From positions 29,202,001 to 29,266,000 of the forward strand of contig JBHGNT010000001.1 in NCBI GenBank assembly GCA_043228905.1: a stretch of DNA of 64,000 bases, given 5' to 3'. Origin of the DNA: Azolla caroliniana. Taxonomy: Eukaryota > Polypodiophyta. Positions 1 through 13,740 of this stretch are shown here, piece by piece (the stretch's first letter is position 1; every line of letters starts with the position of its first letter). The notes under the pieces were generated by a model. The model did no database searches. It saw nothing but the letters and a program-made list of their open reading frames with translations, and had not been told where the DNA came from. The translations under genes and the position numbers were made by a program.

Positions 1-205
1 CAACGAAAAACTCGCTTCGATGACAATCGAAGAGTGGAGATCCATAGACGAAATCGCGCACTCCACCATCCGAATGCACCTGGCCGAAAATGTCTACTTC
101 AGCATGGCCAAGGAGACAACAACTTTCTCATTATGGGAGAAGTTGCAAGTAGTGTACGAAAAGAAGTTCTCGTCGAAACTCATATAGATTCGACATCAAT
201 TCAAT

Positions 206-499
206 ATGAAGATGAGAGAGTCGGATCCTACAACCTCCCACATCAACACCTTTAGCCAGGTGTTGTCTGAACTCTCCTCCCAAGGGATTAAGTTTGAAGA
301 AGTTAAAGCCCTGGCCCTCCTATCGAGCTTGCCGGCGAGTTGGGAGGTATTCTGCACGACATTTGCCAATAGTCGTCCAATCCTAAATCTAGATGAGACG
401 ATCGGCCAAGTCCTCACCGAGGATATTCATCGAAAATCGATGGGACTCACCATTGACAAATCGGCAGAAGCCCACCACTCAACTGGGTCGATCGATTGA
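206..499 (+). pseudogene. copia gag remnant
   Basis: An open stretch of about 97 codons resembles the UBN2-type copia capsid region, with 'LSSLPASWEVFCTTF' close to the usual 'L.SLP.S...F' signature. Downstream, at about 611-652, a CCHC-like zinc knuckle can be read as CTHC-KKAGH-NVSD followed by S where the last Cys should be. The frame between the two parts is broken. Capsid and zinc knuckle normally package the element RNA; here both are non-functional. Confidence 0.7.
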
Positions 500-831
500 C
501 CGAGTCGATCGAGAGAATAAGCTGACCGAACCGGTCGAAATCATAGTCGATAAAAAACGAGGGGGGACCGACAACGATCGAAGTTGAGAACGAGTTGATC
601 AGGCGAATTCTGCACCCACTGCAAAAAAGCCGGTCACAATGTTTCCGATAGCTGGTCGATCAAGAGGAAAGAGAGTGGTCGGTGATCCGAGCGGAATTGA
701 GGATGATCCAACTTGAATCACTCTCCAGTTGGCAACCAAGTCAATGTTATCGACACCCGATCGGGAGAAGTTCTCTCCTTAGAGAACTCGATGATCGGAG
801 AAGTCCTCTACAGTGCGCAAGACGCGCACAC

Positions 832-2097
832 GTGGTGTTGGACTCCGAAGCCACATTTCACGTAACCCCGAACATTGAATGGCTTTCGAACTATTCAGAC
901 GACACCAACGGCATAGTCTGACTCGGAAATGGGCAGGAGTGCGTAATCGCAGGGATCGGAGAGGTCTCCATCCAACTGGTGAATGGCAACATGATCACCC
1001 TGCACCAAGTTCGGCACGTACCCGATTTGAAAAGGAGTCTGGTCTCCATTGGCATGTTAGCCGAAGACGGGTACCGAAGGACTCTAAATGAGTCGGCATG
1101 GATGATCAACCGAGGAAATCTAAGAATTAGAAGTGGACACAAGTACATCAACTTGTACCCAATGATGGCGATCAATCCGGAAGGGCTTGTGAACGTAGCT
1201 GAAAAGACTGACCCGAACTTATGGCATGGCCTACTTGGCCATATGTCTCAAGCCGAACTCGATCGGCTGATGGCGGTCGGCTACATCCCGAAACTGCAAG
1301 CAAAGACAGACTTCTGCGAGCATTGTCGATACAGGAAACAAACCCGCACCGCAGTCCACACTCTTCATTATGAGACGATACGTCAGTCCCTAGAGTTCGT
1401 GCACACAAATATATGTGGGCCGATGCCCAAATTATCTCTAGGTGGATCCCGGTACTTCATCACGTTCGTCGATGATTGTACACGGAAGGTCTGGGCCTAT
1501 TCGATTAGGTCAAAAGACGAAGCGCTCAAGATCTTTGCTCGATGGTTAATCGAAGCGGAGAACGGTCGGGACATAGAGTGAAGACACTCCGTTCCAACAA
1601 CAGAGGCAAATGTACCTCCCGAGCCTTCAAGCAAAACCTGTCCGACAAAGGGATCCGGCATCAAAAGACCGTTCCATACACACCCATGGAGAATGGAGTG
1701 GCAAAACGAATCAACCGAACGATCCAAGAGAAGGCGACGACAATGCTCCAACAAGCTAGACTGAAGCTGGAGTTCTGGGCTGAAGCATTGCAGACGGCAA
1801 TATATTTGATAAATCTATCACCATTGAAAGGCAATCAGGCTCGAAGTGCCACAGGCACTATGGTCAGGCAAACAGCCGACCTACGAAAGGCTTCGAATTT
1901 TCGGATGCGAAGCTTACGCATTTATCCCTAGGGAGAAAAGGACCAAGGTGGCACCCCATGCAACAAAATACAGATTTCTCGGTTATGGAACCGATGGGGA
2001 TTTCGGCTATCCCCAATGGGACCCGGAGAATCGGAAATTGATCCGAAGCAGTGACATAGTCTTCAATGAAGACTCTATCCTCTCTAAGCGGAACTAG
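832..2097 (+). pseudogene. copia protease-integrase remnant
   Basis: A protease-like core is seen at about 838-870 as LDSEATFHVTP, where the usual DSGA has become DSEA. An in-frame stop at about 918 separates it from the integrase. The integrase zinc region (LWHGLLGH ... CEHC) lies at about 1218-1325 and the catalytic core follows with FVDDCTRK. A frame change occurs near 1560. The second catalytic position reads RSNNRGKC, with Asn in place of the expected Asp, and ENGVAKR replaces the usual NGxxER. The last part (to 2097) holds the conserved 'FLGYG' and 'SSDIVFNED' region. It is inactive. Confidence 0.8.
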
Positions 2098-2232
2098 CAG
2101 AAATTAGTGGGCAAAAAGGTCTCTTTCGAAATCGACAGAGAAGTCGTAGAAAGATTGACCCAATGGGCCGAATTAGAGATTTGACAAACAGTAGAACTTG
2201 ACCAAGCCGACAATACACCTGCCGACTCTGAA

Positions 2233-3390
2233 GTCAGCTTGTATGTCGATTGAAAAAAAACCTATACGGCTTAAAATAAGCGCCAAGGATGTGGTACCAG
2301 AAGTTCAACTCCTACATCCGACAACTCGGCTACAACTGGTTCGATTCCGACCCATGTTTATACACTCGGCAATTGGCTGACGAGTCCTGTATTTATGTGA
2401 TCCTATATGTCGACTACATGCTGATTGCAGGGAGCAATCAAGCCGAATCGGAAAGCTAAAGCGGAGCCTTCACGACAAGTTTGCGATGAAAGAACTCAGA
2501 CAAGTCCGACAGATAATGGGCATGAGGATCGAGCGAAATCGGAAGACAAAGACTCTCCAACTCTCCTAGTCTGACTACATCTGAAAGGTGCTGAGGCGCT
2601 TCAATATGGAGAACGCGAAGCCAACACCAACTCTGCTTCCAACGTCGATCCGACTATCAAACAAAGACTATCCTTCGACGGACAAGGAGAGAGAGCTCAA
2701 TGGAAAGATACCCTACACATCGCTAGTATGAAGTATCATGTACGTGATGGTGGCGACCATACCTGATCTTGCATATGCCGTGGGGGTCGTCAGCGGTATA
2801 TGTTGAATCTAGGACAGAAGCATTGGGAGGCCGTCAAACACATTTTCGGGTACCTAAAAGGAACCGAAGATGCACAACTGACTTTCGGATCGGCAAACCT
2901 GGTTGAAGTCGAAGGCTACACCGACTCCTACTACGCCGGGAATTCGGATATTCGGAAGTCGACATCAGGTTACATCTTCACCTACGGTGGCAGCGCTATA
3001 TCATGGAGGTCAAAGCTCCAACAATGCACTACCTTGTCTACCACAGAGGCCGAGTACATATCAGCATCGGAGTCAGCAAAGGAAGCGATCTGGCTGTACC
3101 GACTAATTGCCGACTTTTCGGCTACAAGCTGAATCGATCAACCAGTGCATACCATCTATTGCGACTCACAGAGCGCAATACACCTCATCAACAATCCTGT
3201 TTCTCACGTGAAGACAAAACATATTGAGGTGTGGTATCATCACATCCGGGAGCTGATAACCGAAAAGAAGCTCAAACTTTGGAAGATCGACATCGAGGTG
3301 AACATCGCTGATTGCCTGACGAAGCCACTCCTAGATCAACGCTTCGGAATACTAAGGACAAAGATGGGACTACGACAAGCAACCGAGTAG
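2233..3390 (+). pseudogene. copia reverse transcriptase/RNase H remnant
   Basis: RT can be followed in pieces from KKNLYGLK (about 2248; the next codon, normally Q, is a stop) through VILYVDYML at about 2395-2425. The catalytic YVDD is changed to YVDY. The N-terminal half of RT, expected between the integrase end at 2097 and this point, is missing. RNase H is the best preserved part, open at 2800-3132 and again at 3145-3390, with CDSQSAIHLI and the C-terminal 'IADCLTKPL' motif. A stop at 3130 breaks it. Confidence 0.8.
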
Positions 3391-3880
3391 AAGAAAGCCG
3401 AACAAGGAGTAGAAGGGAAGTCGAAAACTGAACAGAGCAGATTCACGAGAAGAGCGCAATCGACATGTTCGGAAACACAAGAGGCTGAAGAAATAGCACT
3501 GAGCGAGGATACAGACCGGAAAGGAAACGATCGAGAGGCGAACGAACTCGGATACAGATCGAGGATCTAGTGAGGAACACAGGAGCAGAAACAAGCGAGC
3601 TACGAACAATCGACACAAGGCCGAAGTCGAGAATTGGACACAAGCCGACTTCAATATTCGGACCAATTCGAACGAAAAACAATTCGGACAAGTCGATTCA
3701 ACCGGCTCGAACCAGCCTTACCTTGAGGCTAGGCAAAGTAGGCTAATACCAAATTTACCCTTACCAACTCGGCTTTATGCTGATTGACTTGTAATATAAA
3801 TTTAGGTTAATTTTGTAATCTAGGTTTACGGTGGAGATAACCCCAATCACTTGTACATGTAGGAAAGAGTAGTCCTTTTA

Positions 3881-4052
3881 CGGGGGAGTGTGTTGGCATA
3901 AAAGGCCGACTCCTTCCACCTTTTATCCCAGTGTGAACCTGCCTAATGAGTTAGGGCTTAATATATAAGTAATAACCTAACGTTGTAAAAAGAAGACTTC
4001 TTGTATCTTGAGGCTCTAAGAGAGAGAAAGAAAGAAAGATATATTAACTCCA
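3881..4052 (+). repeat. Putative polypurine tract and 3' LTR of element 1
   Basis: The sequence CGGGGGAGTG at 3881-3890 looks like a polypurine tract, and the next bases, TGTTGGCATA, look like an LTR start. The LTR is AT-rich with a TATATAAG-like signal at about 3961. Its end cannot be set without the 5' copy. The CA at 4051-4052, after a GA-rich stretch, is one candidate. Confidence 0.45.
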
Positions 4053-4888
4053 TGGGGCTGGGGCCTACGTGCATGGCAATTTGCTATTGCCCGATCAATT
4101 GTAACCCCTTTGTTATTTCCTGGTCTGGGGCCCATTTGTGTATCCCGTGATGGAGTTGTAGCATTAGTAGGAGTGATGGGGCTAACGAAAGCTTCCATTA
4201 GAGAGAGAACAGTGAATAACGAAAGCTTCTATTAGAGCTAAAACAGTGTCTATGTTTCCATCATTTTCTTCTGTCATATTCTTTGTGTTGTTTGCCAAGC
4301 ACATAAACTACAGTTCCTTTCTTACTTCCGCACATACATTCCTTCATTTACAGAAGTGCAAAAAAATAGTCCAACATACCATCAGAGGAGGATAAATAAT
4401 AGAAATTGCTTGATATGGAGCGACAAAGCTACAAAATGTACTAGATTAGAAGTTGGTATAGAAATATGGAGCAACAAGAATTTGACATTGTACTAGGTAA
4501 TAATTATAATATAATAAAGCTTGTTTTAATAATGTTTGTATCCTATAGTGATGCTCTCATGTTACAACTTTCAAATATCCCTGCAGCCAATCTTGTTAAT
4601 GATTTTCACATGCAGTTTGATTCCACATTTAAGGCTTAGATTAATACAGTTTTAGCAAATTAGCACCTCACTTGAAGCCTTCATATGATGCCCACAGAGT
4701 TGTATTCTTCTGGGAGTTATTTAGTGAATAAATATTTCGTAATGCATGCTATTTAGAACTCAGTATTTTTTACATACATAGGCCATACATGTGTATTGTC
4801 TCTGCGTTTTTGAGGATTCACATCTGTTTTGAAAGAATTGCATGGATGGAGCAATTCTAGTATGTCTAATTATGGTTTTTGGAAACAG
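4053..4888. other. Intron sequence between copia element and first visible SHPRH exon
   Basis: No coding signal is visible. A short direct repeat (unit about 34-38 bp, each containing TAACGAAAGCTTC) lies at 4183-4249. The stretch ends at a CAG acceptor (4886-4888). It is best read as the 3' part of the SHPRH intron that holds the copia element. Confidence 0.5.
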
Positions 4889-7800
4889 AAAAAGGAATTG
4901 GGACCAGTATCTTTTACACATAATTATCTGAAACGATTCATGTGGCGAACATCCAAAATCCATGTACTTCATGAACTTGGATTACCACCACAAGAAGAGC
5001 TTTTAACCTGGTTACAGTTCTCTCCGATAGAAGCTCACTTTTATCGCCAGCAGCATGAACGCTACTCGAACAAAGCAATGGAGGCAATGGCAGAATCAGC
5101 TGCTGAAGAGGACAGAGTTTTGAGCTATACTGAAGCTGCAAAAATCCTTCATCCATTATTAAGTCTACGCCAAGCTTGTTGCCATCCACAAGTGGGGAGT
5201 TCAGGGTTGCGGTCTTTGCAAAAATCACCAATGACCATGGATGAGGTTTTGAAGGTTCTACTCATTTCCATTTCCCCCCCCTCTGCTTGAATGGCTTTCC
5301 TTGTTAAAAAAAATCATGTAGCTCATTGTCTGTTTGGATTCTGATTGAAAGTGACAGACATGTGCATTTTAATGGGAAGATCTATTTGTGATGGTGATGT
5401 AAAGATGTGAATCTATGTACTATTTTGAAAAATGGAAACACCTCTGATCTACACTTAAAACCAAATATATGTGACACATGATGGGTCATAGTCTTTCTGT
5501 GTACTTCATTGTTGCATTTATTAAGAAAGGAGGGGAAAAGATATGTTAACATCTCTAAAACACCATAATAGTGTTTTTTCCTTCTTTTGTTCTCTGGTTT
5601 TGCTTTTCAGCAGTGCTCGATGTTGGATGGACACCTCTTGATTCTTCTCCTCTAATTTTAGCTGTCTTGCTTTTGCCGAAACCATCTGTAATTTGTGCCA
5701 CATTCTGCATCCTCTATTTTCATAGAATCGGTCATCTCATTGAGCCTGGCTTTCATCCCAGTGGTCAATGCTTTCCTTGGAGAATGGAATGCATGATATC
5801 CCTGCTCCACTCATAGAAAGCAAAGTCTTAATTTTCAAGCATGTTCGGTAATTGAGTATCCTATTTTCTCTTTGCTGCTTGTCTACCTGGTAGCCCCACG
5901 TTCACTTGGATTTGTCCACAACATGTTGCAGGGGGGATTTTGATTCACCAGCAAACTCTCATGAATTCCTTTTCCTTGGCTCAGGATTGAGACTTGCATA
6001 ATTGTGCTGCAGCTCAAAACTTTGCTGATTCATCCAGTTTGGCTCACCCTTGAACTTCAAGGAGTCTTACAGACAATGTTCAGTATAGCTGATCTTTCAA
6101 TATTCTGTCTTAGTCTCTCATCCCTGAATCTTCTGTTGACTATGAACTTTAGGTTCTTCTTCTATAATTCTAGCTTCTTCTCCATGCTATAGTGCATGTC
6201 AACAAATATCGTTTTTCTACCTTAGCTGGGAACCCTCACACTTCTGCCCGTTCTTTCATCCAAGTTGCCAAGTACAACATGTGGAGGGAAAGGTCAGAAA
6301 CTTGTCTTTCCTTCCAAATAATGCCAGGAAATAAAATTCTTGAACTTCTTGATCCACAATGTTTTGACCATTTTCAAAGTAGAAGATTTCATTGCTTTGC
6401 AGGAGTTTCCAAAGGCTAAACAAACTAAAATGTAAAACATTATTAAATGTTCTATATCAAAAGCTTTACAATAGCACTGTGTGTGGGTGAGTCCTATGAT
6501 GGATAATAATGGCTTTTATGTTTTTGAGATAGTGAGGTTGTGGATGAGGTCCCAAAGGTCGTGGCCATTTTGCATGAGACTATTGTAGGGGTCTCCTGGG
6601 TATCTCTTCTAGGGCATGGTGTATTGTGTGTTGAGTTCTTTGGGGACAGATGTGGGTGGAGTGGTATCTATGAAATTTTTTCATTAGGATTTTTTTTGTC
6701 TTGTATTGCAAAATGTAGAATGCCATGTGTATAAAAAGCCTCTCTTGCAGCAATTGCACTTGGTTTTATTTTGTTGTAGTTCTTATTTGTACAATGTAGG
6801 ATTCTATAATCACAAATTACCAAACAGCAGATAAGAATCATCATTCACCTCCTAACTGTCATCCAATATACTTTGTCGCTTTGTCATTATAGAACATCCC
6901 TTGCCTCTTGGCTTTATTATGCTATCAAGCTATTGGTAACAGCGGTATGTTCACAGCACAAAGCTGGTAAACCCATCCTTATCATATATCAATAATATGG
7001 CTGTTATCCTATTAATGAATTATTATCATATGTTTACGTTTATGTACACATATATTGTTATGCTATCTCATTTTCTTAATTTTTTACTAGGTTCATGTTT
7101 TATTATAATCTATAGGTTCTTCTTGAGAAGGCTAAAACAGAGGGTGAGGAAGCCCAAAGAAACTTGATTGGAGCACTGAATGGTTTGGCAGCCCTACTAA
7201 TGCTAGAGCAAGATGATGCTAGTGCAGTGAAGACTTATCGTGAAGCATTGTCATTAATGGAAGAGAATTCAGAAGAGTTTGATGTGGATCCTTTGCAGAA
7301 GCTGCATGTACTTCACAACTTGCATGAGGTTTTAGAAATTCTCAGAAATAAAATTACTTCTGAGTTTTCTGTTATAGATGAGGGACAAAAATCAAACAAT
7401 GATACTGTTGAAGGTGAATCAGGTCATTTAATTACTGACCCAGAGATGAAAAAGCAAAGACTCGACGATATGTTTGACACAAGTGGAAAAAGTCATGTTC
7501 CTAGAACATTAAGAGATGAGCTTTTGCTGCAGCAATGTCGGGAGATTAGCTCAAAGTACATGTTGTCATTTGATGCAAAACTTGCAGCCGCCAGACATGA
7601 TTATAAGAATGCATACAAACAGGTTTTTTGTTTGTTGAATACTAAGTAAAATTGTTTTGGAGTAAATGATAACTTTGATTCAATGTATGGACTAATTATT
7701 GGCAGGTTTGTAAGTTGCGTAAAGAGTTGGAAGATGATCAAGGAGCAATGTGGTGGCTAGATGCTCTAGATTCACTGTCAGATAGCAGTAAACAGGCCGA

Positions 7801-10800
7801 TGACTTTGTGAAAAAGCTTAAAAATACTTTACTAGAAATAGATTACTTGTCATTGTCGAGAACAGGGCATGAAAATGCTTCTAGTTTGGCATTAAGGTAA
7901 AGTTCAGCAGCTTTCATGCATATATATCTTGAATGCATTTCTATTGAGATACCATCCAATGAAGAAGCATGTATAGTTTCGTAAGTCATGAGAGTAATTT
8001 AGATGAAACATAGTAATTTGACTCCAATTTTATTTGGTTGCTCTCATGAAAAATTTCTTGGTGTGCATAAGTTATGGTAAATGGCATTCTTTCAATTTTT
8101 TCTAACTTGAAATTTGCCATCTTCTTATGTTCATCATTTTTCTGTTTTTGATTTTCTATTTTTTGTGAAAGATGACATTACTATGTCATCATGCAATCAC
8201 CTTACAGGTCTAGAATGGCTGGTGGTGGGAGTCATAATAAAAAAATAGTGTTGTGGCATGGTTATGTATCTTTATTTAAACATCTTTATGTTAGACTCTA
8301 GACTGAATGTTTTGACCATCAACTTTCCGTTTACAGGTTCAACGATATAAATGGTCTGAGATATGTTCTTAATAGGGAGATTGATGCCATTTTCTATCAT
8401 CGAGAGAATCTTCTTTGTATGATGTCTGAGATTGATCAGATGATGGATAATCCAAGTGCTGAAGCCATAACAAGAGCCGGAAATTGCTTGAATTGCAAAA
8501 AGCAAAAGAATGGAAGTTTATGTATTCATTGTGAAATGGACAAACTCTATCAGGTTTGTGATCATTTTTACAGTTTTTTAGCATTGCTATCTCTTAGTTA
8601 TCTCAAGAACGGAATTTTGCACGAGTTTAATGTCATGTGTATTTTCCTTCTCTTCTTTCTTTTTCAATAATGTCGTCCCAATTGGCAATGCAAATGTTTT
8701 AGCAGAGGCATATTTAAAAAAATGAAGATATGTATTGCTGAATTCAGATGTATGAAAACCGATTATTTTTGCTGAAATCAAGTGCTGGCAATATTGGTGA
8801 TGTTGTATCAATTGAAGATGCTTTTAATCTTCAAGAATATAAAAAGCGTAATGCAAGTAATATCTCGGAGGAAGATGGAAAACGCAAGACATCATACACG
8901 GGAAATATACAGGTTTTGGTCTAATAGAGAAGGTGTCTTAGAGTGTTGTTTTCATTGAGGATCATGTTAATGCAAGAGTTTTGGGATGCTATAACCTGAA
9001 TGTGATTGTTATACCTGTGTATGCTTCAGGTTACCCGATATCCATCAGAAGCTGAGGTTATACTCAAATATATAAAAACTAATATGAAACGCAAAATGGG
9101 GCCAGAGTTAACTGCTGCTAGTTCCAAACAACTTGAACTGTTTGAAGTAAGATGCATTTGACTATTATTTGCTTTTCTGATTGACGACACTAAATTTAAT
9201 TTGATGAATTGTAGCTTGTAGATGACACTAAATTTAATTTGATGAATTGATGAAGTAAAATGTGCCCCTCAAAACTTTGGTGTTAAAAATATGGTAATAT
9301 TCAAAGTTAATTGTCCAGACCTTTGCTTCTCAGATTCCATCACAGCTTATTGTGCATGCCTTGAGAGTAATGGGTACTTGGTAACTGATACACATATTAG
9401 TAAGCTCAAGATTTCTATGCTTGTACTTAACCCCTGATGTGGGGTAGTTGTTTACGTGGATCATAACTGAACCCATGTTATGACAACCATTAATGATGCT
9501 ACTTTCTTTTCAACCTATCTGGTGATGATGTTCTGGCTGCTAGATTGTATATATGCTCCAATTTTCCAATTGATGTAATTAATACAATATCTTTTATAAA
9601 AAAGAAAACATGTATGAGATGCTCGTTTGCATACAACAATTGTTGACTCTATGTTAATAACCCCACAAATAGAATGGGGCTCTAAACTACCATCACAAAA
9701 ATCAAGAGATGGATGATTAAAGACTCACCATCCATGTAATGGCTACTTCCTCTTTGGGATTGTGGGAACTGGTGACTAACTGATCGAATTAGGCCCATTT
9801 AATATCACCAGAAAATGATTATGATTTCTAGATTCATCATCATGTGTTATGCAAGGAGTGGAATATCGTGGAAAATATCTTGTGGACGTCAAGTATGAGA
9901 CTGTTAGTTTTAATCGCACAAACACTTCTGGTCGTGTAAGTGTCAATACTCTTTTTATGTGTTCTGGTATGCTATGTCTTCCATATTCACTTCATGTATG
10001 CTTCTAATCTTTACCAGTGATGTATTTTTGTTTTCATTTAGAACCGCATTTTGTTTACTTCATTTAAACCATGGAAGGCTGGAAAAAGAAATATTTAAAA
10101 AGCAGATGTATTTTGATATTGAGATATCAACTTGTATTGAATGATATTTGTGAAGTGTAAAAATGGTAATATGGGGGTATCTTTTTAATGATCAGGAAAT
10201 GCGAAAAGAATATGCTCAAGCTCGTGCACTTGCAGTTTCGCAACACATGGTTTTACTTGCACTTGATGAACTAAATATGGCAAAAACACGTCTGTGTTTG
10301 CGCTTTCCTGGTGAAGAAGTTTCCAATGGAATTGAAGACATATTTAAAGTTTACTTGGAGGAAATTCCACAGAAGAATGCTCAGCTCACTGGGGACAAAT
10401 TTGTATCATTGGACAATTTGCGTCGTGCAAAAGGGCAATTACGGTACCTCAAGGTGAAGTAAACATAACAAGAATAATGTTTCTAGAAAGTGTTTAGATG
10501 TTAATGCTTAAAAACAGTTTGGTGATCATAGAACTTGATGTTATTGTCAGGGACTCGCGATGACAAGAGAGAGGCGGAAGGAAACAACACATGAAGATTG
10601 CAGCTCTTCCCAATGGAGTGGGAATGAAATACATGTGGCGGGAAAATTTATGAATAAATCTGAAAAGAAGTGCAGATCCTTGAGTGGCAGTGAAGAGGAA
10701 AGCTGTCCTGTTTGTCAGGAAACTCTGGGAATGCAGTTCATGATTCTGCCATGTGGTCACATGCTTTGTTGCAGATGTAAGAGAATGCAGTTCTTCTACA

Positions 10801-13740
10801 TAATCTTGACATAGCACCTTTATCCATTCCCAGTATTGCTCAAAGCAGTGCATTTGCGATTAATGACTACAAATTCAACTTCTTTTTGCAAAACATTAAT
10901 CAGATAATCTGTTACACCTAAGAAAGCATATGTGCAATTGTTCAGAGTGCTCATTCTGAAGATGGAGTGTATAGTTTTCATGCTGAGCATAGATGGTCTC
11001 AACGATAATGCACAATGTTAATGTTCATAACATTAAATTGTATTGTCCTTTATCTGATTATGGTTTTTCCATGCTAATAAAAAAGAGAAATCTATGCAGG
11101 TTTGCTGATGATTGCAGAAAACAATGCGTCTTCACTCTCAATCCCAGGAACAAAAAGGATATTATGTCCAACTTGCAGATTTCCTACACACATGGAAAAT
11201 ATTGCTTTCATAGACAATGGTGGTTGTAGTACATCTTATTCACTTACCATCAGTAAATTACAAAGTAGAGAATTTGAGACTGAATCTTCGGTATCTGTTA
11301 AAGGGTCATACGGAACCAAGGTATGGTTTTATCTTCCCCAAACTAATGTGGCTCAAAGCTATATCTATAATGCTTCTATGTTTTGTTGTTTGTTTGTGTC
11401 TTCCCAGAAATGTAAAGAAGGCTCTATTATAATCCTGCAATTAGAAAAATCATTAAAGAATAGAAACATTATGAATAGCTTTGAAATATAAAAGGATATC
11501 CATTTCTATCTAGTAACATAATATCTGATAGATAACATTTTGATATTGTTATCCATTTCTCAAATCATCTGCTTGTAACAAAAATCCCATGCACATATTT
11601 TTCTCCAAAAACATCATATTTTTGCTCTGTGAAGATGTAAATAAATACTTCATCATTACTTTGGTTTTTTTGAGTTACTCATTTCATACTCCAATCATCA
11701 TATGGTCATGTCAACTGATCAGTAAAAAATCTTCTTTTGCATTTGACCCCGTAATATACTGACCATCAGAAGGGTTATTAATGTTGACATTCCTGAGAAT
11801 ATGAAAACAGAATATTGATGGCTGATTTCTGTCGCTGTGCCATATTGATATTCTCTCTTGACTTGCTACTTCTACTTATCAAATGTGAATAAATAAACAT
11901 GAAGGGAGATGAACTAACCCTGTTGACATTGGAAAACTTAGGACTTCGTGATGCAGTTATAAAGTTTTGCTGCCCTCAGCGTTGGGAATTAAAATAAAGA
12001 CATTCCATGCTTGCTTTCAATTATTCTTTAGTGGTAACCTGAGGATTAGTTGACATAGCTTCAATGAAGGAAAAGTTCTATTTTCATAGCATGTCTTCTT
12101 GTCCCAATACTTCGAAAGATTATGTTGCCAATCAAACCTAAAGAATGAAATGAAAAATGATGAATGCATGTTTTGTAATCTGTGTTGATGCAGTCTTTTG
12201 GAAATTTTCTTATATTTAGAAAATCATCACATCGTTGGAAGTACTCCAAAACTTTTACATTCCATAACTGTAACAATTTTAAAATGTCCCATATTAGCAC
12301 AATCAGCGTTTTTTTGTTTGTTGTGGAGTACATGTGGCTTTATTCAACAAATCAAATATTTGTAATAGATTGATTATATATTATTTAAGAGGGGAAGTGC
12401 ATGACTATATTGTATGTTATCTCTCTCAAGAACTCATGATCCTTAAATTTGATTTATACAGATGGATGCTGTTGTGAAAAGAATTTTGGATGTACAAGAG
12501 ACTGATGGGAGCTCAAGATTTCTTATATTTTCTACTTGGAATGATGTACTCGATGTGGTGGAGCACTCATTGACAGCCAATAACATCGAGTTTATTCGAG
12601 CTAAAGGACGCAGGTATTCTCAGTTTAAATTGCTATAATCTGGAAATTTACTTACCAATATTTTAACCATCACCTGATCACTTTGAGTGATCAATATTCA
12701 TCCCCATTGTATAATCGTGTTTTTGTAATGTGATTATAATTGTGTAGGAAATTAGACGAAGCAATCAAGAAGTTTAAAGAGGACAATACATCTGCTCGCA
12801 TCCTCCTTCTCTTGATCCAACAAGGAGCTAATGGGCTTAACCTCACAGAGGCGCAACATGTTATTCTGATTGAGCCATTGCTAAATCTTGGCGCTGAAGC
12901 TCAAGCTATTAACCGTGTCCATAGGATTGGACAAAGACGTGCAACATATGTACACAGGTTCCTGGTGAGTGTCTACATTGCTAACAAAATTTCTGTCTTT
13001 TTCATCTTTCTTTCCTGCCCTATTGGATTTATCCTTGTGGAAAAATATCAAACATACATGCCCGTACATTGCTGGATAATTATTAAAACAAACATATGCA
13101 AACCCCAACTTTTTAAAAATTTCCAGAATACTGCTATGGTAATAACACAGGTGTGTTCTCATAATTTCCCAAGCTTCTGATTCTGAAACTATCCGACAAT
13201 TGCATTTAGGGGGATGTAATAGACTACAGTAGTTTTGGGGGATGTAATGAAAATTTAAAAGGTAATCTGTACAGAGGTTTGCCTTGATAAACAAAAAATA
13301 TACTACTAGTCATGTATGATGATTACAATTTTCTATGAGCAACCATGATATTATTATAAAAATAGGCATTGCATATTGACAAGATATATAGTACATACCC
13401 AGAATGCAAAAAAACACCTGCCATGAGTTTCTCCAAATACTAAGTTTTCAATCAGATCAAGGACACCGTGGAAGAAAGCATCTACAACTTAAGTCAGGTG
13501 AAATCGCAACAGATATCATCTGTTGCACTGAAGAAGAATCAAGAGATATCAGCGTTGACTGTGAAGGATCTCAAGATGCTTTTTAAGAGGAACAACAATG
13601 AATATCAGCAGCCCGAGATAACAAACAGTATTGTGGAACAGACATTTGATCATGCAATACTTAACTTGAGGGAGCTTCCACCATCACTTGCAGCAGCTGC
13701 AGCTGCTGAGGCTCGATTAAAGAAGACCGCAAGTGAGTAA
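4889..13740 (+). CDS. SHPRH: SHPRH-type SNF2 helicase / RING E3 ubiquitin ligase, C-terminal part
   Basis: Twelve exons join in frame: 4889-5254, 7116-7622, 7706-7896, 8337-8553, 8748-8912, 9030-9146, 10196-10453, 10551-10776, 11100-11320, 12462-12613, 12748-12964 and 13456-13740 (TAA). They give 973 codons. The first exon holds the end of the SNF2 ATPase lobe (LTWLQFSPIEAHFY, then LRQACCHPQVGSSG). Exon 2 has a TPR-like helical stretch. A C3HC4 RING is split over exons 8-9: CPVC at residues 659-662, CGH at 675-677, CCRC at 680-683, CPTC at 705-708. The helicase C lobe follows, with motif VI RVHRIGQ at about 863-869. The RING inserted between the ATPase lobes is diagnostic of SHPRH, related to yeast Rad5, which ubiquitinates PCNA in damage tolerance. 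The N-terminal part with the Walker A motif is not in the window. The copia element at 1-4052 probably lies in the preceding intron, so whether a full-length mRNA is still made is unknown. Confidence 0.92.
9186..9249. repeat. Short direct repeat in SHPRH intron
   Basis: A block of about 26 bp containing GACACTAAATTTAATTTGAT occurs at 9186-9211 and again at 9224-9249, 38 bp apart. It looks like a simple local duplication in the long intron 9147-10195. Confidence 0.7.

Larger units (their letters stand above)
1..4052 (+). mobile_element. Decayed Ty1-copia retrotransposon, 3' part
   Basis: Remnants of gag, zinc knuckle, protease, integrase, reverse transcriptase and RNase H occur in the order typical of Ty1-copia (integrase before RT), all on the + strand. 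The 5' LTR and the start of gag lie before the window. The body is full of stops and frame changes and has lost the linker and the N-terminal half of RT, so it is dead. A purine-rich tract at 3881-3890 precedes a TG that probably opens the 3' LTR at 3891. The right border is uncertain: 4052 is a guess based on a CA end. The SHPRH exons continue immediately downstream on the same strand, so the element probably sits in an SHPRH intron. Confidence 0.85.

Noticed and set aside
2338-2348. GGTTCGATTCC, a perfect tRNA B-box sequence
   Set aside because: It lies within the decayed copia RT region (reads NWFDSDP), and no tRNA cloverleaf or A-box can be built around it.
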